A DNA stretch of 64,000 nt from Flaveria trinervia (GCA_025506515.1 CM046457.1:37334231-37398230); one strand, 5' to 3'. Positions 1-11,270 are shown, counted from the stretch's first letter. Notes: generated from the letters alone by a model not told the origin. Program-made: numbers and translations.

Positions 1-467
1 TTGATCCTTCGGAAGTTATGTTTTTAACTTCAGAAGAAATTTATGCTTTTAAAACAAATAACTGCCCAAGTATTTTACCTTCGGAAGAAATTTCTAAAAT
101 ATCTACCGAAGCATAAAATTTTCTTTGGCACTTATACATTTTCAAAAACCTTTTTCTTTCGAAGCAAAATTAACTCTCGAAAACTTTGTTCTTTTGTGTA
201 CAAAGCATTCAAGTCTTAATTTCTCTTCCGAAGCAAAATTTTCAAAACTCTCTAGAAATTCTTCCGAAGTCATTTGAGCTTTGGAAGCTTTTTCATTAAA
301 AAAAACTTCCGAAGATAATGTAGCTTCGGAAGCTTTTTTGACTTCCAAGAAAACTACTATTTGAGCAAAAGTAAACTACTTTTTCAGAGGTGGGACCGAC
401 ATCCGGATTTCAAAGTTTATCCTCTTTCATTAAACTTTATCTGAAATCCTTTTTCACATATAAACCC
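1..467 (+). repeat. Family E pol-ORF3 spacer with TTCGGAAG palindromes
   Basis: This stretch has no convincing gene. It holds many copies of CTTCGGAAG, CTTCCGAAG and close variants. The clearest hairpin is at 306-332: two perfect 9-bp arms (CTTCCGAAG and CTTCGGAAG) around a 9-nt loop. Related CTTCCGAAG and CTTCCAAAG motifs recur in the E LTR near 5225-5400. By comparison with families A and B, I infer that it is the upstream part of an internal promoter for ORF3. The minus-strand frame at 142-348 arises from the repeats and is not a gene. Confidence 0.6.
459..464 (+). promoter_or_regulatory. TATA-like box upstream of family E ORF3
   Basis: TATAAA lies at the end of the palindrome-rich spacer. 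Removing the inserted A2 LTR puts it about 120 bp before the ORF3 ATG. The intervening leader is rich in C and T (CTTCTTCTTCCTCC near 1248), like the leaders of family A ORF3. Promoter activity is inferred. Confidence 0.4.
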
Positions 468-1220
468 TGTTGGACCAAAAGAACCAATGAGCCTGATCAG
501 AAAAACCTCTAAGTCCCACAGACATTACAACTGCTGAAGAAAATCTCAACAGCTGAAGACATTAGCTGATTACAAGGTCTGAAGACAAAGTCTGAAAGTA
601 AAGTACTGAAGACAAAGTCTGAAAGTAAAGTACTGAAGGCAAAGTCTGAAAGTAAAATACTGAAGACAAAGTCTGAAGCCATCAGCTGAAAACAAAGTCT
701 GAAAGTAAAGTACTGAAGAACAAAGACTGAAGACAAAGACTGAAGACCAAAGTGATTAGTAGTTGTCACAACAACTGAAGTAATTAACTTCAGTAGTTGT
801 GATGGTTTCCTTTCAGTACTTGTAATTTACTTTTCAATAGTTATAGTTTCAGTAGTTGTAGTTCAGTAGTTTTATGTTTTTGTACTTAAGCATTCTCTGA
901 GATGTAATCAGTAGTTGAGAACATTCTCAGTAGTTTGCATAGTTTCAGTAGTTTGAATAATTCTATTAGATGTCACTATCAAGTGACATCAGCAGACGTC
1001 ACATTTCCTATATAAGGAATGTTGACCTAGTTGTAATGTGTGACATTGAGCCACCACGAAAGCATATGAATGAAATATTTCTTTTGCAGAATTCTCTCTT
1101 TCTATAACCGTTTACTGTTACATTGAATATCAATTGTGTTCTTGTGAATTGTTTAATTCATTGTTCGAATTCCGCTGCAATACTCTCTAATTAATCAAAC
1201 TTAGATCACTGATCCTAACA
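468..1220 (+). mobile_element. Solo LTR of family A (A2)
   Basis: A 753-bp LTR begins TGTTGGACC and ends in CA. It is flanked by a perfect 5-bp duplication AACCC (463-467 and 1221-1225), with no internal region, so it is a solo LTR left by LTR-LTR recombination. It matches A1 and A3 LTRs at the start, in the CAGTAGTT and CTGAAGAC repeats, in the TATA region and at TTCCGCTGC (1170-1178), but is shorter and more diverged, so it is an older or different subfamily. It lies between the TATA-like box and the ATG of family E ORF3. Confidence 0.9.
1009..1015 (+). promoter_or_regulatory. TATA box of the A2 LTR
   Basis: TATATAA occurs in CCTATATAAGG, the same place as the TATA boxes of the A1 and A3 LTRs. 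An ACGT-core palindrome (GACGTC) lies just upstream. Confidence 0.55.
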
Positions 1221-1335
1221 AACCCAATGGTTTTCCCCGTCTTTCTATCATCTTCTTCTTCCTCCAAACCTAAAAACCCCAAAATTTCTCTCTTAAATTA
1301 CTTTCTCATCTTCTTCATCCTTAAGCTACCTCACA

Positions 1336-4300
1336 ATGGCCAACCCTGTTCACAGAAATGACCCCAGCTTTACCATGTAGTTACACAAACAACGTAACCA
1401 GGTTGCTCTGTTAAGCTCTGAGAAAGATCCTCATTTCTCAGAGGTTTTCCGTTTCTTAGCTTTGTCCAACTACGTCACCTCCCTAACCATTGATCCTCCA
1501 CTGTATGAGGATCATCTGCTCGGATTTTGGAAGACCTGCCAAGTGGTTGTTATGGATGGGGAGAAGGCATTCTCTGCCACAGTGCAGGGGAGAATAGTCT
1601 TCACTACTCCGGCCATCATCAACATGCATCTTCAGCTGGATGATGAAAAAGGTGAGGTGTTCTTCCTAAAAGAAGCTGTCAATCATTCTTTTGAGCAGAT
1701 GGGGTATGGGGGAGATTACTCTGTCAAGACCTTCAGAAAAGGGAAGGTCTCATCCCAGTGGAGATTCCCGCTCCATGTGGTTATCCACAACTTATCAAAC
1801 AAACATGGTGGATGGGACAAGATTCCCGAGGATCTCTCCTTCATTATCCATGGAATGATTCAAGGGGTCAAGTTCTTTTATTCTCAATTTGTTTATACTA
1901 ATTTACTTGCCAACTTAGACTCCTTAGAATATTACATGTTTCCTAGATATGTCCAGTACATTCTTAACTGTGAACCGGGCTCACAGTTAAGGGGAACATG
2001 TAATATCCTTAAACTGGGACAGATGAAGCCTGGCATCTTTAAAGTACTAACAAAGCCCACTATTGGCTTCTCTACGGTAGAAACAACCCTGGTCCCAAAA
2101 ATGTTAGAGCTCATTGCTCAAGGTAACAACCTAGCAGGACCAGCTAGTGTTGAACCCACACCTTCTACTTCCCAACCACCTATACAACCACAAATCACCC
2201 TCACCTACCAAAGAAAATCCAAACGAATGCCTGCTCAGACTATTCAGTCTGTGGAGGCCCCCATACACTCACTAATATAGTAGGAAGGGGACACTAGAGC
2301 TCCTATTTTTCCTGAGGAGCAAACCACTCCCATCTCTTCAAGGATCAGTGCTGAGGTTCCTCATGCTCAGCCTGATGAGCTCATTAGCCACCTCTCCCAA
2401 ACTGCCTTAAGCCATCACTCTGAGTCTCAACACTCAGGTGATTAACCTTTAGAGGACAGTTACCATCCCTAGCCTTTAGATCTAAATCAACCTATTCCCA
2501 ACCTTGACTTCTGTATTGATGAAGATTTAGGTTTCAGTGAGTACCATGATTCTCTCTTCTTTTCCTCCACTCAAAGAGAGATGAGTGCTCCTGAGTCTCC
2601 TACCTCTAGCTACATAAGTCACCTACTACTGAGGTGGACACTTTTGAACATGTTCAGGATGTCCATATGGAAGAGGCTCTCACTTTTGAAAGTATTACAT
2701 CTTTAAGACCTCAACCATGGCAACTCAACCCACTGACATCTCAACTGAGATTGCTAGTGAGCAGAGGAAATCCAACAGCCAAGAACCTGAAGCTGGTGTT
2801 GAGAGTGAGAACTTTGGTCCAATCATCTCATCCCCCAATGATTCTTCTCATGAAGATGAGGGGAATTTAAGACTAAAAGTCGAAAGACTGTCTCAAACAT
2901 GCACCTATTTAGGCTTTAAGGTTAGTCACCTTGAATCTCAAGTGACTACCTAGCAGAACAGGGTCAATGATCAACAACTTGAGATTTCATATCTTAAGGA
3001 ACAACTAGCTGGGAGACCTTTAAGAGAAGCTCAACGAGGAACACAAGAACCTGTTGAGGTGGTTGACCTAAATCCTAGCTCACCTATGCAAGTGGGTGAT
3101 GCTACCAAAAAGGGGGAGAAAGTCATCACTGCTACAGAACCTGGGAGTTCCTCAGGAAGTATGGACATTGAGGACTCACCATCCTCACTTGCAATTGTGC
3201 CTACTCAACAACTTCCTCAAGTTCATATTGATATGGACTCAATAGACTCCTTAATACAGAGTCTGTTTGAGGAAGGGATACCAAGGGCCATGTCTTCTCT
3301 ACCATCTTCTAATCACATCATTAGGTGGAGTTATAACAGCAACAGGAGAGCCCTAATCATCATAAAGGTTCAAGGACAACAAGAGATCTTTAATTTTTAG
3401 ACCCTAAACTATTATGATAGTCTGGATTTAGTCCACATGCCACTTGTCAATCCAAGCCAATCAAGACAAGCTGACAAGTTGGCCTAAAGAATCCAAGACA
3501 AGATCACTGCAGAGTTCAACCTAAGAAGAAGACAGTGGGAATAAGGCAATGTCATCTGTCAACTGGATATTGAGGCAGTGACAGAACCTGAGAGCCTAGT
3601 CTTATCACCAACAACTACTGCAGATATGAATGCCCTTTTTGAGACACCTGCTGGTGAAGGTGATTCTCAACCTCTCTCTGGCCAGAGCTTAGAAGTTACA
3701 TCAAGCAATGAAGGCTAAAGCTCTCTCCACCCTGAGTCACAATGGTCTGTGAGTGATAAAGGGAAAAGAAAAATGACATCTGAGGAGATTGAGGAGGAAA
3801 AAGGAGAGAGGAAAAGGAAGCTAAGGGGAGAAAGTTCCTCTTTTGGGTCTGCAAGACTCATGGAGTCTGTAATCAGGGCTGCCCCCAGACCAGATACTCA
3901 AAATGATGAGTTAAGGGCAGTCAGGATAAACTATCTGCAAACAAGAAACTATGACATAGACAATGTCATCTCTCTCCCTTTGGAGGAGTTAAATGAACTG
4001 GTTGACCTGGAAAGGTCAAGGGAAAAGAGGGAGGCAGAAGATGCAGAGCTTCTAGTACAAATCAAAGAAGATAGAAAAAAGAAAAGATTGTAAAAGCATG
4101 TGCCTACCCTCTCCCCAGTTCAAGAAAGCCCTACATATAAGGATGTGGTTCAACAAGAACCTCAGGTAGATAAAGAAGAACGGATCAAGATGATCAACTA
4201 CCTAAGTGCCACATGCCTCTATCAGGCAGAAGCACTTCTTCCCTTGTCTTATGACTATGTTGAGTTTGAGTATCTCAAACAACTTGAACTTGAGATAGTC

Positions 4301-5122
4301 AGAGAAAGAAAGACAACTAAAAGAAAGCTGAGGGAAGAAGCTGCCAAGTCAAGAGCCATCATCCATATAAGCATGAAGAAATCTGCTGACAACCAGAGGA
4401 TGATGAGCTTTTTGAAGCTGTATGGATTCTCCGAAAGGAGACTTGGCCCCATGTCTCTATCCACTACGGATGAGCATATCAGGGTGATCAAGCAGAAGAT
4501 CAAGAGTTCAGAGCTGGTTGACTTACATTCCCCTCTAAGTCAAGCCCCACCTGAAGTGGAGGTTAAGGTTGAACAACCAAAGACATCACAACCTTGAGCT
4601 CCTGCTGAATCTCAGTAAGCTTCATCTTCCGATCCACAGCAGGGTTAGATTCACTCTCAATCTGAATCTGTAAGAGTAGAAGACCCAACTGAGAATGACA
4701 ATGAAGATCAATCCGGTACTACAGGCCAGTCTTCTTAGTTGAAAGTTGTAAAGAGAAAGAAAAGGATGGCTTCTAAACCCAAGACAAAGAAGAAGAAGAA
4801 GAATGCATCCTTTTTTAAACCTCAGAATGAGTCAGAACATCCTAAGGATGTGCAGCGAGATGATGCTCCATCATCTCCCATTCTAATAGCTTCTCTTGCA
4901 TCAAAAAGACCCATCCTATCCTGGACATACACTACAAATCCACAAAGGTGGCATGTCATCAGAGATCATGGCACTGAGAATGTCTACACTTGGCAAGTCA
5001 TGTTTCAGTTGCCCCTGCATGATCTCTTTGACAGGAGAAGATACTTTGATAGTCTAAAGGATCCTGATCATCTTATGAAGAAAGGGTTGGTTATCATCCT
5101 GATGAGGACTATTGATATCTGA
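1336..5122 (+). pseudogene. Family E ORF3, broken
   Basis: The ATG at 1336 follows a C/T-rich leader. The frame is stopped by TAG at 1378, probably from a CAG codon, and then runs open from 1381 to a stop at 2280. Later parts lie in different frames at about 2281-2950, 3059-3400, 3749-4093, 4100-4597 and 4739-5122. The N-terminal part has the blocks shared with other ORF3 proteins here: GFWK (about 1525), GYGGDY (about 1702), GWDKIP (about 1811) and FPRYVQ (about 1939). The rest is low-complexity, rich in S, P, E and K, with basic clusters such as RKRKLR and KKKKK. I see no signal peptide or membrane helix. The function is unknown. The frame ends 40 bp before the LTR, typical of the last ORF in a retroelement. 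Confidence 0.75.
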
Positions 5123-5149
5123 AGTGTTCAAGAGTTTTGGTAGCACCAG

Positions 5150-5162
5150 CCTAGGGGGAGTT
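5150..5162 (+). other. Polypurine tract of family E
   Basis: CCTAGGGGGAGTT directly precedes the LTR start TGTAGAG. A purine tract there primes plus-strand DNA synthesis. Families A and B have very similar tracts. Confidence 0.75.
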
Positions 5163-5729
5163 TGTAGAGAATATGTATAAAGGTTGAAGGAACCAAAGTC
5201 TTTCTGCATGCATGCTGCACAAGTACTGAAGAAGAATGCTTCAGAAGTTTCACACAAGAAACAAAATTATTCTAAGTGTGAAATCTTCCAAAGCCAAGAC
5301 CAATATCTTCCGAAGCCAAAGATAAAGTCTTCCAAAGTTTCAAAGACAAAGTCTTCCAAAGCTCCACACTTGAAGACAGATTTCTTCCAAAGACTTTCAG
5401 TAACATGCTTTATCTGATGTACTTTTCTATAAAGCTGGACCCCTTTCCGCTGCATCTCTGTAAAGTCACCAACGTCCATGAGTTGGTGAAAAGGTCCATG
5501 CTTTTGGTAACTGTACATTGAGGTCTTGAGTCTGTAACTTTCTACTTCATGTACTTTATCCTTTTTCTAATAGATAAGGATGTGAGCTATGGCATGTCAT
5601 AGTCACTAGTCAAAAGGCAATCTGACTTTTGACTCTACAATGGATTTTGTTTGTGTCTAGTCAATTGTATCCAGCTGGCTTTCATAGTATCTGCCACCAC
5701 GTTCACCTTGCCCAGATGGTAATGGATCT
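5163..5729 (+). repeat. Family E 3' LTR, truncated
   Basis: The LTR starts TGTAGAGAAT after the polypurine tract. It carries repeats of CTTCCGAAG/CTTCCAAAG type (5225-5400), a TATA-like TATAAAG (5428-5434) and TTCCGCTGC (5445-5453), a 9-mer also found in family A LTRs and in reverse complement in C1 and C2. The LTR stops without its own end at 5729, where the family C LTR begins. The remainder should lie right of the window if the C element is intact. Confidence 0.7.
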
Positions 5730-6567
5730 TGTTGGGTTTGTTGGACACATTCAAAGTTGTTTAACCATTTAAACATGAAAACGCAGCGGAATCAAACCTT
5801 AATAATATGTTTTGTAAACTGAAAAATTAAGGCATATTATATAGCAACAACAAACCCAAGAAAATAGGATCAAATATATGTGAATGAACTAGCTATCATG
5901 AAGAAAAAACAACCAAAATCATACTCATGAAACTACCTTTCAAGAGCTGCCAAAACATGAGATTTAAGGAAGAGAATGAGGTTCTTGAACGACCAAAACA
6001 CCAAGGAAAGGTGTCCTCAAGCTTCCATACCCACAAGCATCAAGAAAGCACATTTGTTGCTAGGATTTGAACACTAAAAACCAAAGAAGAAGCTGCTGGA
6101 ACCACCTTTTCAGCAGTGAGTTTTCTTCAAAAATGGAGAGAACTTTTCACTTTTAGTTCTTGCATGTATGAGAGAGAGGGGTTGAGTATGTGACTAGTTA
6201 ATGAAGCATTATCCGAAGACAACAAAAGGAACACACCCACCAAAGGGGGCGGCCGAAATATGGTTTTAAAATGGGTTTCCCCCCAAGTTTATCTACCATT
6301 AACTTGTAACTAGTTACTTATTAAGTTATGTAATTAACCTTTTAAGTATATAACTTACACAGATAATTATTATTTGATGGTATTTAACTAATCTTAAATA
6401 ACATTACAATAATACCCATGAACAAAATATCACTATAAGTTGTTCCATCTAATATGCAACTTATTAAGAAAACCATTTTCTAAATTGGTGTATTTATTTA
6501 ATTACATGATCATATCATCAATTAAATATTTATTGGTGTTTGCTAAGCTTGTTATTAGGTATGATCC

Positions 6568-7152
6568 TCTTGGAGCATATATTGTCATATATAGTGTGTC
6601 CGTCGCTTGACGAATAGTCTAGGCTTAATGTAATACACCTGATATGTTGTAAACACATGAAACTGAGTCATTCGCAGGAACATATGCGAATGAGACTCAG
6701 TCATATGACTGAGCCATGCAAATGGACCTGTCGTGCGACTGAGAGATGCTATTGGGCCATTCGTAAGACTGAACCATAAGTATGGTCCACTCGTATGATG
6801 GAACCATACGTATGGTCCGGTCGTACGATTGAACCATACACATGGTTCAATCGTACGAATGGGCCCAGTCGCATCTGATATGGGCTGAGGCCTATAAATA
6901 CCAGTTTCATTGTGTAGAGAGGGAAGGGTTTTGAGAAGAGTGTGCCCGGGGCCTAGGTGCTGTCTGGTGAGAGGGGAGATCATGCTCGATCTCCTCTTGC
7001 CAAGAGTCTTGATTCTTATGTTTAATGAGGTTGTAATCATTAGCTTTTATCAATGAAACCATTCTATTATTGTCGTTCTATTGTTTATCTAGTGGTTTTC
7101 TTTCCTTCCGTCAAGAACACGTTCGGATGTCAACTGAACCAGCGACTTCACA
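6568..7152 (+). repeat. Element D 5' LTR
   Basis: It starts TCTTGG where the 3' copy has TGTTGG, so the first G is probably mutated. It ends CACA before the primer site. A run of palindromes occupies 6660-6870. The best is a perfect 16-bp arm hairpin with a 4-nt loop at 6822-6857 (arm CGTACGATTGAACCAT). A TATA box follows at 6893-6900. Confidence 0.85.
6893..6900 (+). promoter_or_regulatory. TATA box of D 5' LTR
   Basis: TATAAATA in GGCCTATAAATA, conserved in the 3' LTR at 9813-9820. Confidence 0.6.
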
Positions 7153-7154
7153 AT

Positions 7155-7166
7155 TGGTATCAGAGC
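7155..7166 (+). other. Primer binding site of D
   Basis: TGGTATCAGAGC lies two bases after the 5' LTR. It is complementary to the 3' end of initiator tRNA-Met, the usual plant copia primer. Confidence 0.85.
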
Positions 7167-7488
7167 CAGTTACTGCTAGAATGATCTAACTATCATTCTA
7201 GCAACCCGAGCTCTTGATTTTTGGATCTATTCCATGTTCTTTGATGTTAAACCACTTCGTGTTTTGCTCAGATCTTGTTACGTGTGTTGTTTCTTGGTTA
7301 AAATCAAACTCGGAACCCCGTTCTTATCACCCTTGCGAATCTTATGATGTCTATTTTGTTTCGGTTCCTGTAAAATTCATCAGATTAGGGTTTTTGATAG
7401 CCATGGCGGCTGCAGATCTGAAAATCTGTGTGCAGATCCGTTCATGCGACTGGACCATGCTAATGAACCATTCGTACGACTAGACCAT

Positions 7489-8660
7489 GTGACTGGACCG
7501 GTCTGACGTCCAGTCGTGCGACTGGACCGGTCTGACGTCCAGTCGTGCGACTGGACCGGTCTGACGTCCAGTCGGGCGACTGGACCGGTCTGACATCCAG
7601 TCGGGCGACTGGACCGGTCTGACGTCCAGTCGGGCGACTGGACCGGTCTGACGTCCAGTCGGGCGACTGGACCGGTCTGACGTCCAGTCGGGCGACTGGA
7701 CCGGTCTGACGTCCAGTCGGGCGACTGGACCGGTCTGACGTCCAGTCGGGCGACTGGACGGTCTGACGTCCAGTCGGGCGACTGGACCGGTGTGACGTCC
7801 AGTCGGGCGACTGGACCGGTCTGACGTCCAGTCGGGCGACTGGACCGGTCTGACGTCCAGTCGGGCGACTGGACCGGTGTGACGTCCAGTCGGGCGACTG
7901 GACCGGTCTGACGTCCAGTCGGGCGACTGGACCGGTCTGACGTCCAGTCGGGCGACTGGACCGGTCTGACGTCCAGTCGGGCGACTGGACCGGTCTGACG
8001 TCCAGTCGGGCGACTGGACCGGTCTGACGTCCAGTCGGGCGACTGGACCGGTCTGACGTCCAGTCGGGCGACTGGACCGGTCTGACGTCCAGTCGGGCGA
8101 CTGGACCGGTCTGACGTCCAGTCGGGCGACTGGACCGGTCTGACGTCCAGTGGGGCGACTGGACCGGTCTGACGTCCAGTGGGGCGACTGGACCGGTCTG
8201 ACGTCCAGTCGTGCGACTGGACGGTCTGACGTCCAGTCGGGCGACTGGACCGGTCTGACGTCCAGTCGGGCGACTGGACCGGTCTGACGTCCAGTCGGGC
8301 GACTGGACCGGTCTGACGTCCAGTGGGGCGACTGGACGGTCTGACGTCCAGTGGGGCGACTGGACGGTCTGACGTCCAGTCGTGCGACTGGACCGGTCTG
8401 ACGTCCAGTCGGGCGACTGGACCGGTCTGACGTCCAGTCGGGCGACTGGACCGGTCTGACGTCCAGTCGGGCGACTGGACCGGTCTGACGTCCAGTCGGG
8501 CGACTGGACCGGTCTGACGTCCAGTCGGGCGACTGGACCGGTCTGACGTCCAGTGGGGCGACTGGACCGGTCTGACGTCCAGTGGGGCGACTGGACCGGT
8601 CTGACGTCCAGTCGTGCGACTGGACCGGTCTGACGTCCAGTCGTGCGACTGGACCGGTCT
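7489..8660. repeat. Tandem array, 29-bp unit, about 40 copies
   Basis: The array is nearly homogeneous with a 29-bp period. Each unit contains the inverted pair GTCCAGTCG and CGACTGGAC around two bases, plus the palindrome ACCGGT. A few units are 28 bp, lacking one C (near 7756, 8219, 8333, 8362). Others have GTGTGACG or CAGTGGGGCG variants. It is far more GC-rich than its surroundings. The reverse complement of the unit has no stop trinucleotide in any frame, which explains the 397-codon open frame on the minus strand. I do not consider that frame a gene. Confidence 0.9.
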
Positions 8661-9476
8661 TATGACCAGTCACACGAGTATATCATTCGTATCATCCATT
8701 CAAACGAATGTGATATTTGTCCTCCATGTCATATGAATAAACTTGTTCCAGAACAAAAAAAGGGTTTGGAACTGCCTCTTGCACAGATTTGAGGATGAGC
8801 AAAGCACATTCTCTCTGAAGTTCTTTTGTCAAATAAGTTTGATGGATACCTTATTATTCGTTGGACTTGCAGAATAGAGGAATGTAGTTAGAACACGAAA
8901 AAGAAAAGAGAAGATGTCAGCAGTCGGTGCTGATTCTGTGGGGTAGTCGGAAGCATCTGACTATTTATGGGCCAGTCAAGTTATATTTATCCGCACAGAG
9001 AGGATTATGATTCTTATGGGGAATCCATGTATAGAGAAATTGAAGACGCAATCAGAAAGTGATGATGTGAGCTTGTTTCTGATGATGAATCTGAGTGCAT
9101 GCTGATTTGTTTGAGATTGTCAGTTGTGGATTCGAATCTTCTACTTTTTGCCCAATACACCGTATGAAGACGCCAGTAGAGCACAATGTTTATATATTGG
9201 CATATGCTGAATTTGAGGGGGAATTTCTACAGGTGTTAATGTTAATCAGGTTAGCCTGTGTGAAGAATGGAGCAATGGAAAACTATTCATGTCATTATCT
9301 GGAAAAATCAGTAAACAAAAGCTATTGTGCCTAAATTCAGTTTCAGGGATACTGTAGCAACATGATGAATTAGCAACGTTGGCTAATATGGTTTTTCATT
9401 TGATTCTATTGGCAACCAGAGCAAAGATTGACTGAAGTTTGTAAGAGGTGTTATCTACTATTCGCAAGCAACGTCC
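8661..9476 (+). other. Element D interior right of the array
   Basis: No recognised gene. Around 8970-9045 one frame reads as a tyrosine- and acid-rich peptide (HREDYDSYGESMYREIEDA), which could be a remnant of a lost gag. It is too short to assign. The 79-codon frame at 9095-9334 resembles no family I know. Confidence 0.4.
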
Positions 9477-9487
9477 AAGGGGGAATT
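9477..9487 (+). other. Polypurine tract of D
   Basis: AAGGGGGAATT just before the 3' LTR. Confidence 0.75.
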
Positions 9488-10072
9488 TGTTGGAGTATAT
9501 ATTGTCATATATAGTGTGTCCGTCACTTGACGAATAGTCTAGGCTTAGTGTAATACACCTAATATGTTATAAACACATGAAACTGAGTCATTCGCAGGAG
9601 CATATGCGAATGAGACTCAGTCGTACGACTGAGCCATGCAAATGGACCAGTGGTGCGACTGAGAGATGCTATTGGGCCATTCGTAAGACTGAACCATAAG
9701 TATGGTCCAGTCGTATGATTAAACCATACGCATGGTCCAATCGTATGATTGAACCATACGCATGGTCCAATCGTATGAATGGGCCCAGTCACATCGGATA
9801 TGGGCTGAGGCCTATAAATATCAGTTTCATTGTGTAGAGAGGGAAGGGTTTTGAGAAGAGTGTGCCCGGGGCCTAGGTGCTGCCGGATGAGAGGGGAGAT
9901 CATGCTCGATCTCCCTTGGCAAGAGTCTTGTTTCTTATCTTTATTGAGCTTGTAATCATTAGGTTTTATCAATGAAACCATTCTATTATTGGTCGTTCTA
10001 TTGTTTATCTCTTGGTTTTCTTTCGTTCCGTCAAGAACACGCTCTGATGTCAACCGATCCAGCAACTTCACT
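9488..10072 (+). repeat. Element D 3' LTR
   Basis: Same length (585 bp) as the 5' LTR and clearly homologous throughout, with scattered substitutions, so the insertion is not recent. It starts TGTTGGAG and ends CACT where the 5' copy has CACA. Confidence 0.85.
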
Positions 10073-10142
10073 GACCCGACTTGGATCATAATGTACTAAC
10101 CACATCAATGTTCTATGTGTCTTTAGCATAAAGAATCCAACA

Positions 10143-10560
10143 ATCTCCCACATGCACAAGATTCATAGAAGATTGATGCAAGTAGTAAATACCGCCTAAC
10201 AACGGTTTACTACTCTTAATACGCATGACTAAAATCCATTCAATAACATCATCCCCTTCAAGTATCCAACTTGAAATGATTTAGGTGAATCAATCATTTA
10301 TCCTTTTGTTACAGATGTCACGTTAAATCCAAGGACAAAGAATGATCATTCCCTGTTGATTTAACTTAATCAGGCCTTAGACATCTTACTCTAAACGAAA
10401 GAGGAACAAATTCCATCTTGACTACATACGTCTCTTACAATATCCTTATGTACTACCCATTATTCAAAGTAATGAAGAACTAGCTCAAGGTATAACACTT
10501 TGGTGAATATCAAAACCCAATATGTATCTCAGGTTGGAGGATACCAATGATATTCGCCTT
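10143..10560 (-). other. Family C interior, fragment next to its 3' LTR
   Basis: On the minus strand this ends in the purine tract GTGGGAGAT at the C1 LTR. I see no ORF. The fragment stops at 10560, where the LTR of element B2 starts. Confidence 0.5.
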
Positions 10561-11270
10561 TGACTGGGTTGAGTAAGATTGAGATTCTTACTGTGAATCA
10601 AATATGGTAATCAAGTCAGTGATTGAATGGTGGAAACAAACAATCAAAGAACATTCAATGCAAGAAAATTACTCATAAATGCTTTTGTATTGTGTATATG
10701 AAAGTTGATGAATTTCAGAGAATAATTACAACAAAAATTCTCTATATCTATCTGCCGTCACCTCAGGTATGAAGTTATCTATTCTATTTATAGGCAGACA
10801 AGATGCTTGTTACAAAATGACTAAACTATCCTGACCTATTACATCAGAACTAGTCTAAGTCTTGATCCGCATCTTTGCTTGTTCATCCGCATTGACAAAT
10901 GCGGATGAGTTAACTTGATCAGCATTTCTTCACTTGATCATCCACGTTAGTATGTTGGTCATCCGCATTGGTTAATGCGGATGAACAAATACTTATGCGC
11001 ATTTGTTTGGTCATCCGCATTTGACAAATGCGGATGAGCAAAGTCTTGTCCGCATTAACTTTTAGTCTTCTGCATTTGTCAATGCGGAAGAAAAAATACT
11101 TGTCCGTATTTGCATTATGTCTTCCGCATTGACAAATGCGAAAGACAACACTTGTTCTTTTTCTTAGCAGAATTTTCATCCGCATTTCTTCTTGGACATA
11201 AGGGATTCCAGCAGATCAATCATCAAATCACCTATTGAGTTGGTACGTATGATCCTTTTAGGGTGCAACA
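10561..11270 (-). repeat. B2 3' LTR
   Basis: A 710-bp LTR. On the minus strand it starts TGTTGCACCC (11261-11270) and ends AGTCA. It carries the family B palindromes (pairs of TCCGCAT and ATGCGGA separated by 4-8 nt) and a CCTATAAATAG TATA box. By eye it matches B1's 5' LTR (21059-21710) better than the 5' LTR of its own element. Confidence 0.9.

Larger units (their letters stand above)
1..5729 (+). mobile_element. Family E copia/Sirevirus-like element, 3' part
   Basis: This is the 3' part of an LTR retrotransposon that enters the window from the left. In order it holds a pol-ORF3 spacer, a long degenerate ORF3, a polypurine tract and the beginning of a 3' LTR. Its gag and pol must lie left of base 1. 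The LTR is cut at 5729, where a family C element starts. A family A solo LTR sits in the leader of ORF3. Assignment to the Sirevirus-like copia group rests on the ORF3, which shares motif blocks with the ORF3 of families A and B, whose pol genes are clearly copia type. Confidence 0.75.
6568..10072 (+). mobile_element. Element D, non-autonomous LTR element with a tandem array
   Basis: Two LTRs of 585 bp each (6568-7152, 9488-10072), a primer site after the first and a purine tract before the second define a 3505-bp element. The flanking 5-mers are GATCC (6563-6567) and GACCC (10073-10077), a target duplication with one change; the uninterrupted C2 copy has GACCC here. The interior (7153-9487) has no recognisable gag or pol, so it must have been moved by another element's proteins. 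It holds the 29-bp array and about 830 bp of unrecognised sequence. It resembles large non-autonomous (LARD-type) elements. Confidence 0.85.
5730..10142 (-). mobile_element. Family C LTR (C1), split by element D
   Basis: The LTR pieces are 5730-6567 and 10078-10142, about 900 bp together, close to the 928-bp solo copy C2. The ends are TGTTGG and CCAACA, an exact inverted pair. Orientation is minus: read that way, a purine tract GTGGGAGAT precedes the LTR (10143-10151), and TTCCGCTGC (complement of 5783-5791) sits near the LTR end as in family A. This makes it the 3' LTR of a minus-strand element. The 5 bp to its left are GATCT (5725-5729). The partner duplication is not in the window. Confidence 0.75.

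Noticed and set aside
7489..8660. CRISPR-like array
   Set aside because: Units are directly adjacent with no unique spacers, in a plant retroelement with no cas genes.
7480..8673. 397-codon open frame on the minus strand
   Set aside because: It is a product of the 29-bp array: the unit's reverse complement has no stop in any frame, and the protein is only a repeat of the array.
9095..9334. 79-codon frame in element D
   Set aside because: No motif, no homologous copy in the window and ordinary length by chance.
5730..10142. DNA transposon, because of the inverted ends TGTTGG and CCAACA
   Set aside because: The 5-bp duplication of C2, the purine tract, the primer-like sequence and the length point to an LTR; short inverted ends are normal for LTRs.
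10919..11185. 88-codon frame in family B LTRs (also 21115-21381)
   Set aside because: It is read through the palindrome array; similarity between copies is due to the LTR, and the other LTRs do not keep the frame.
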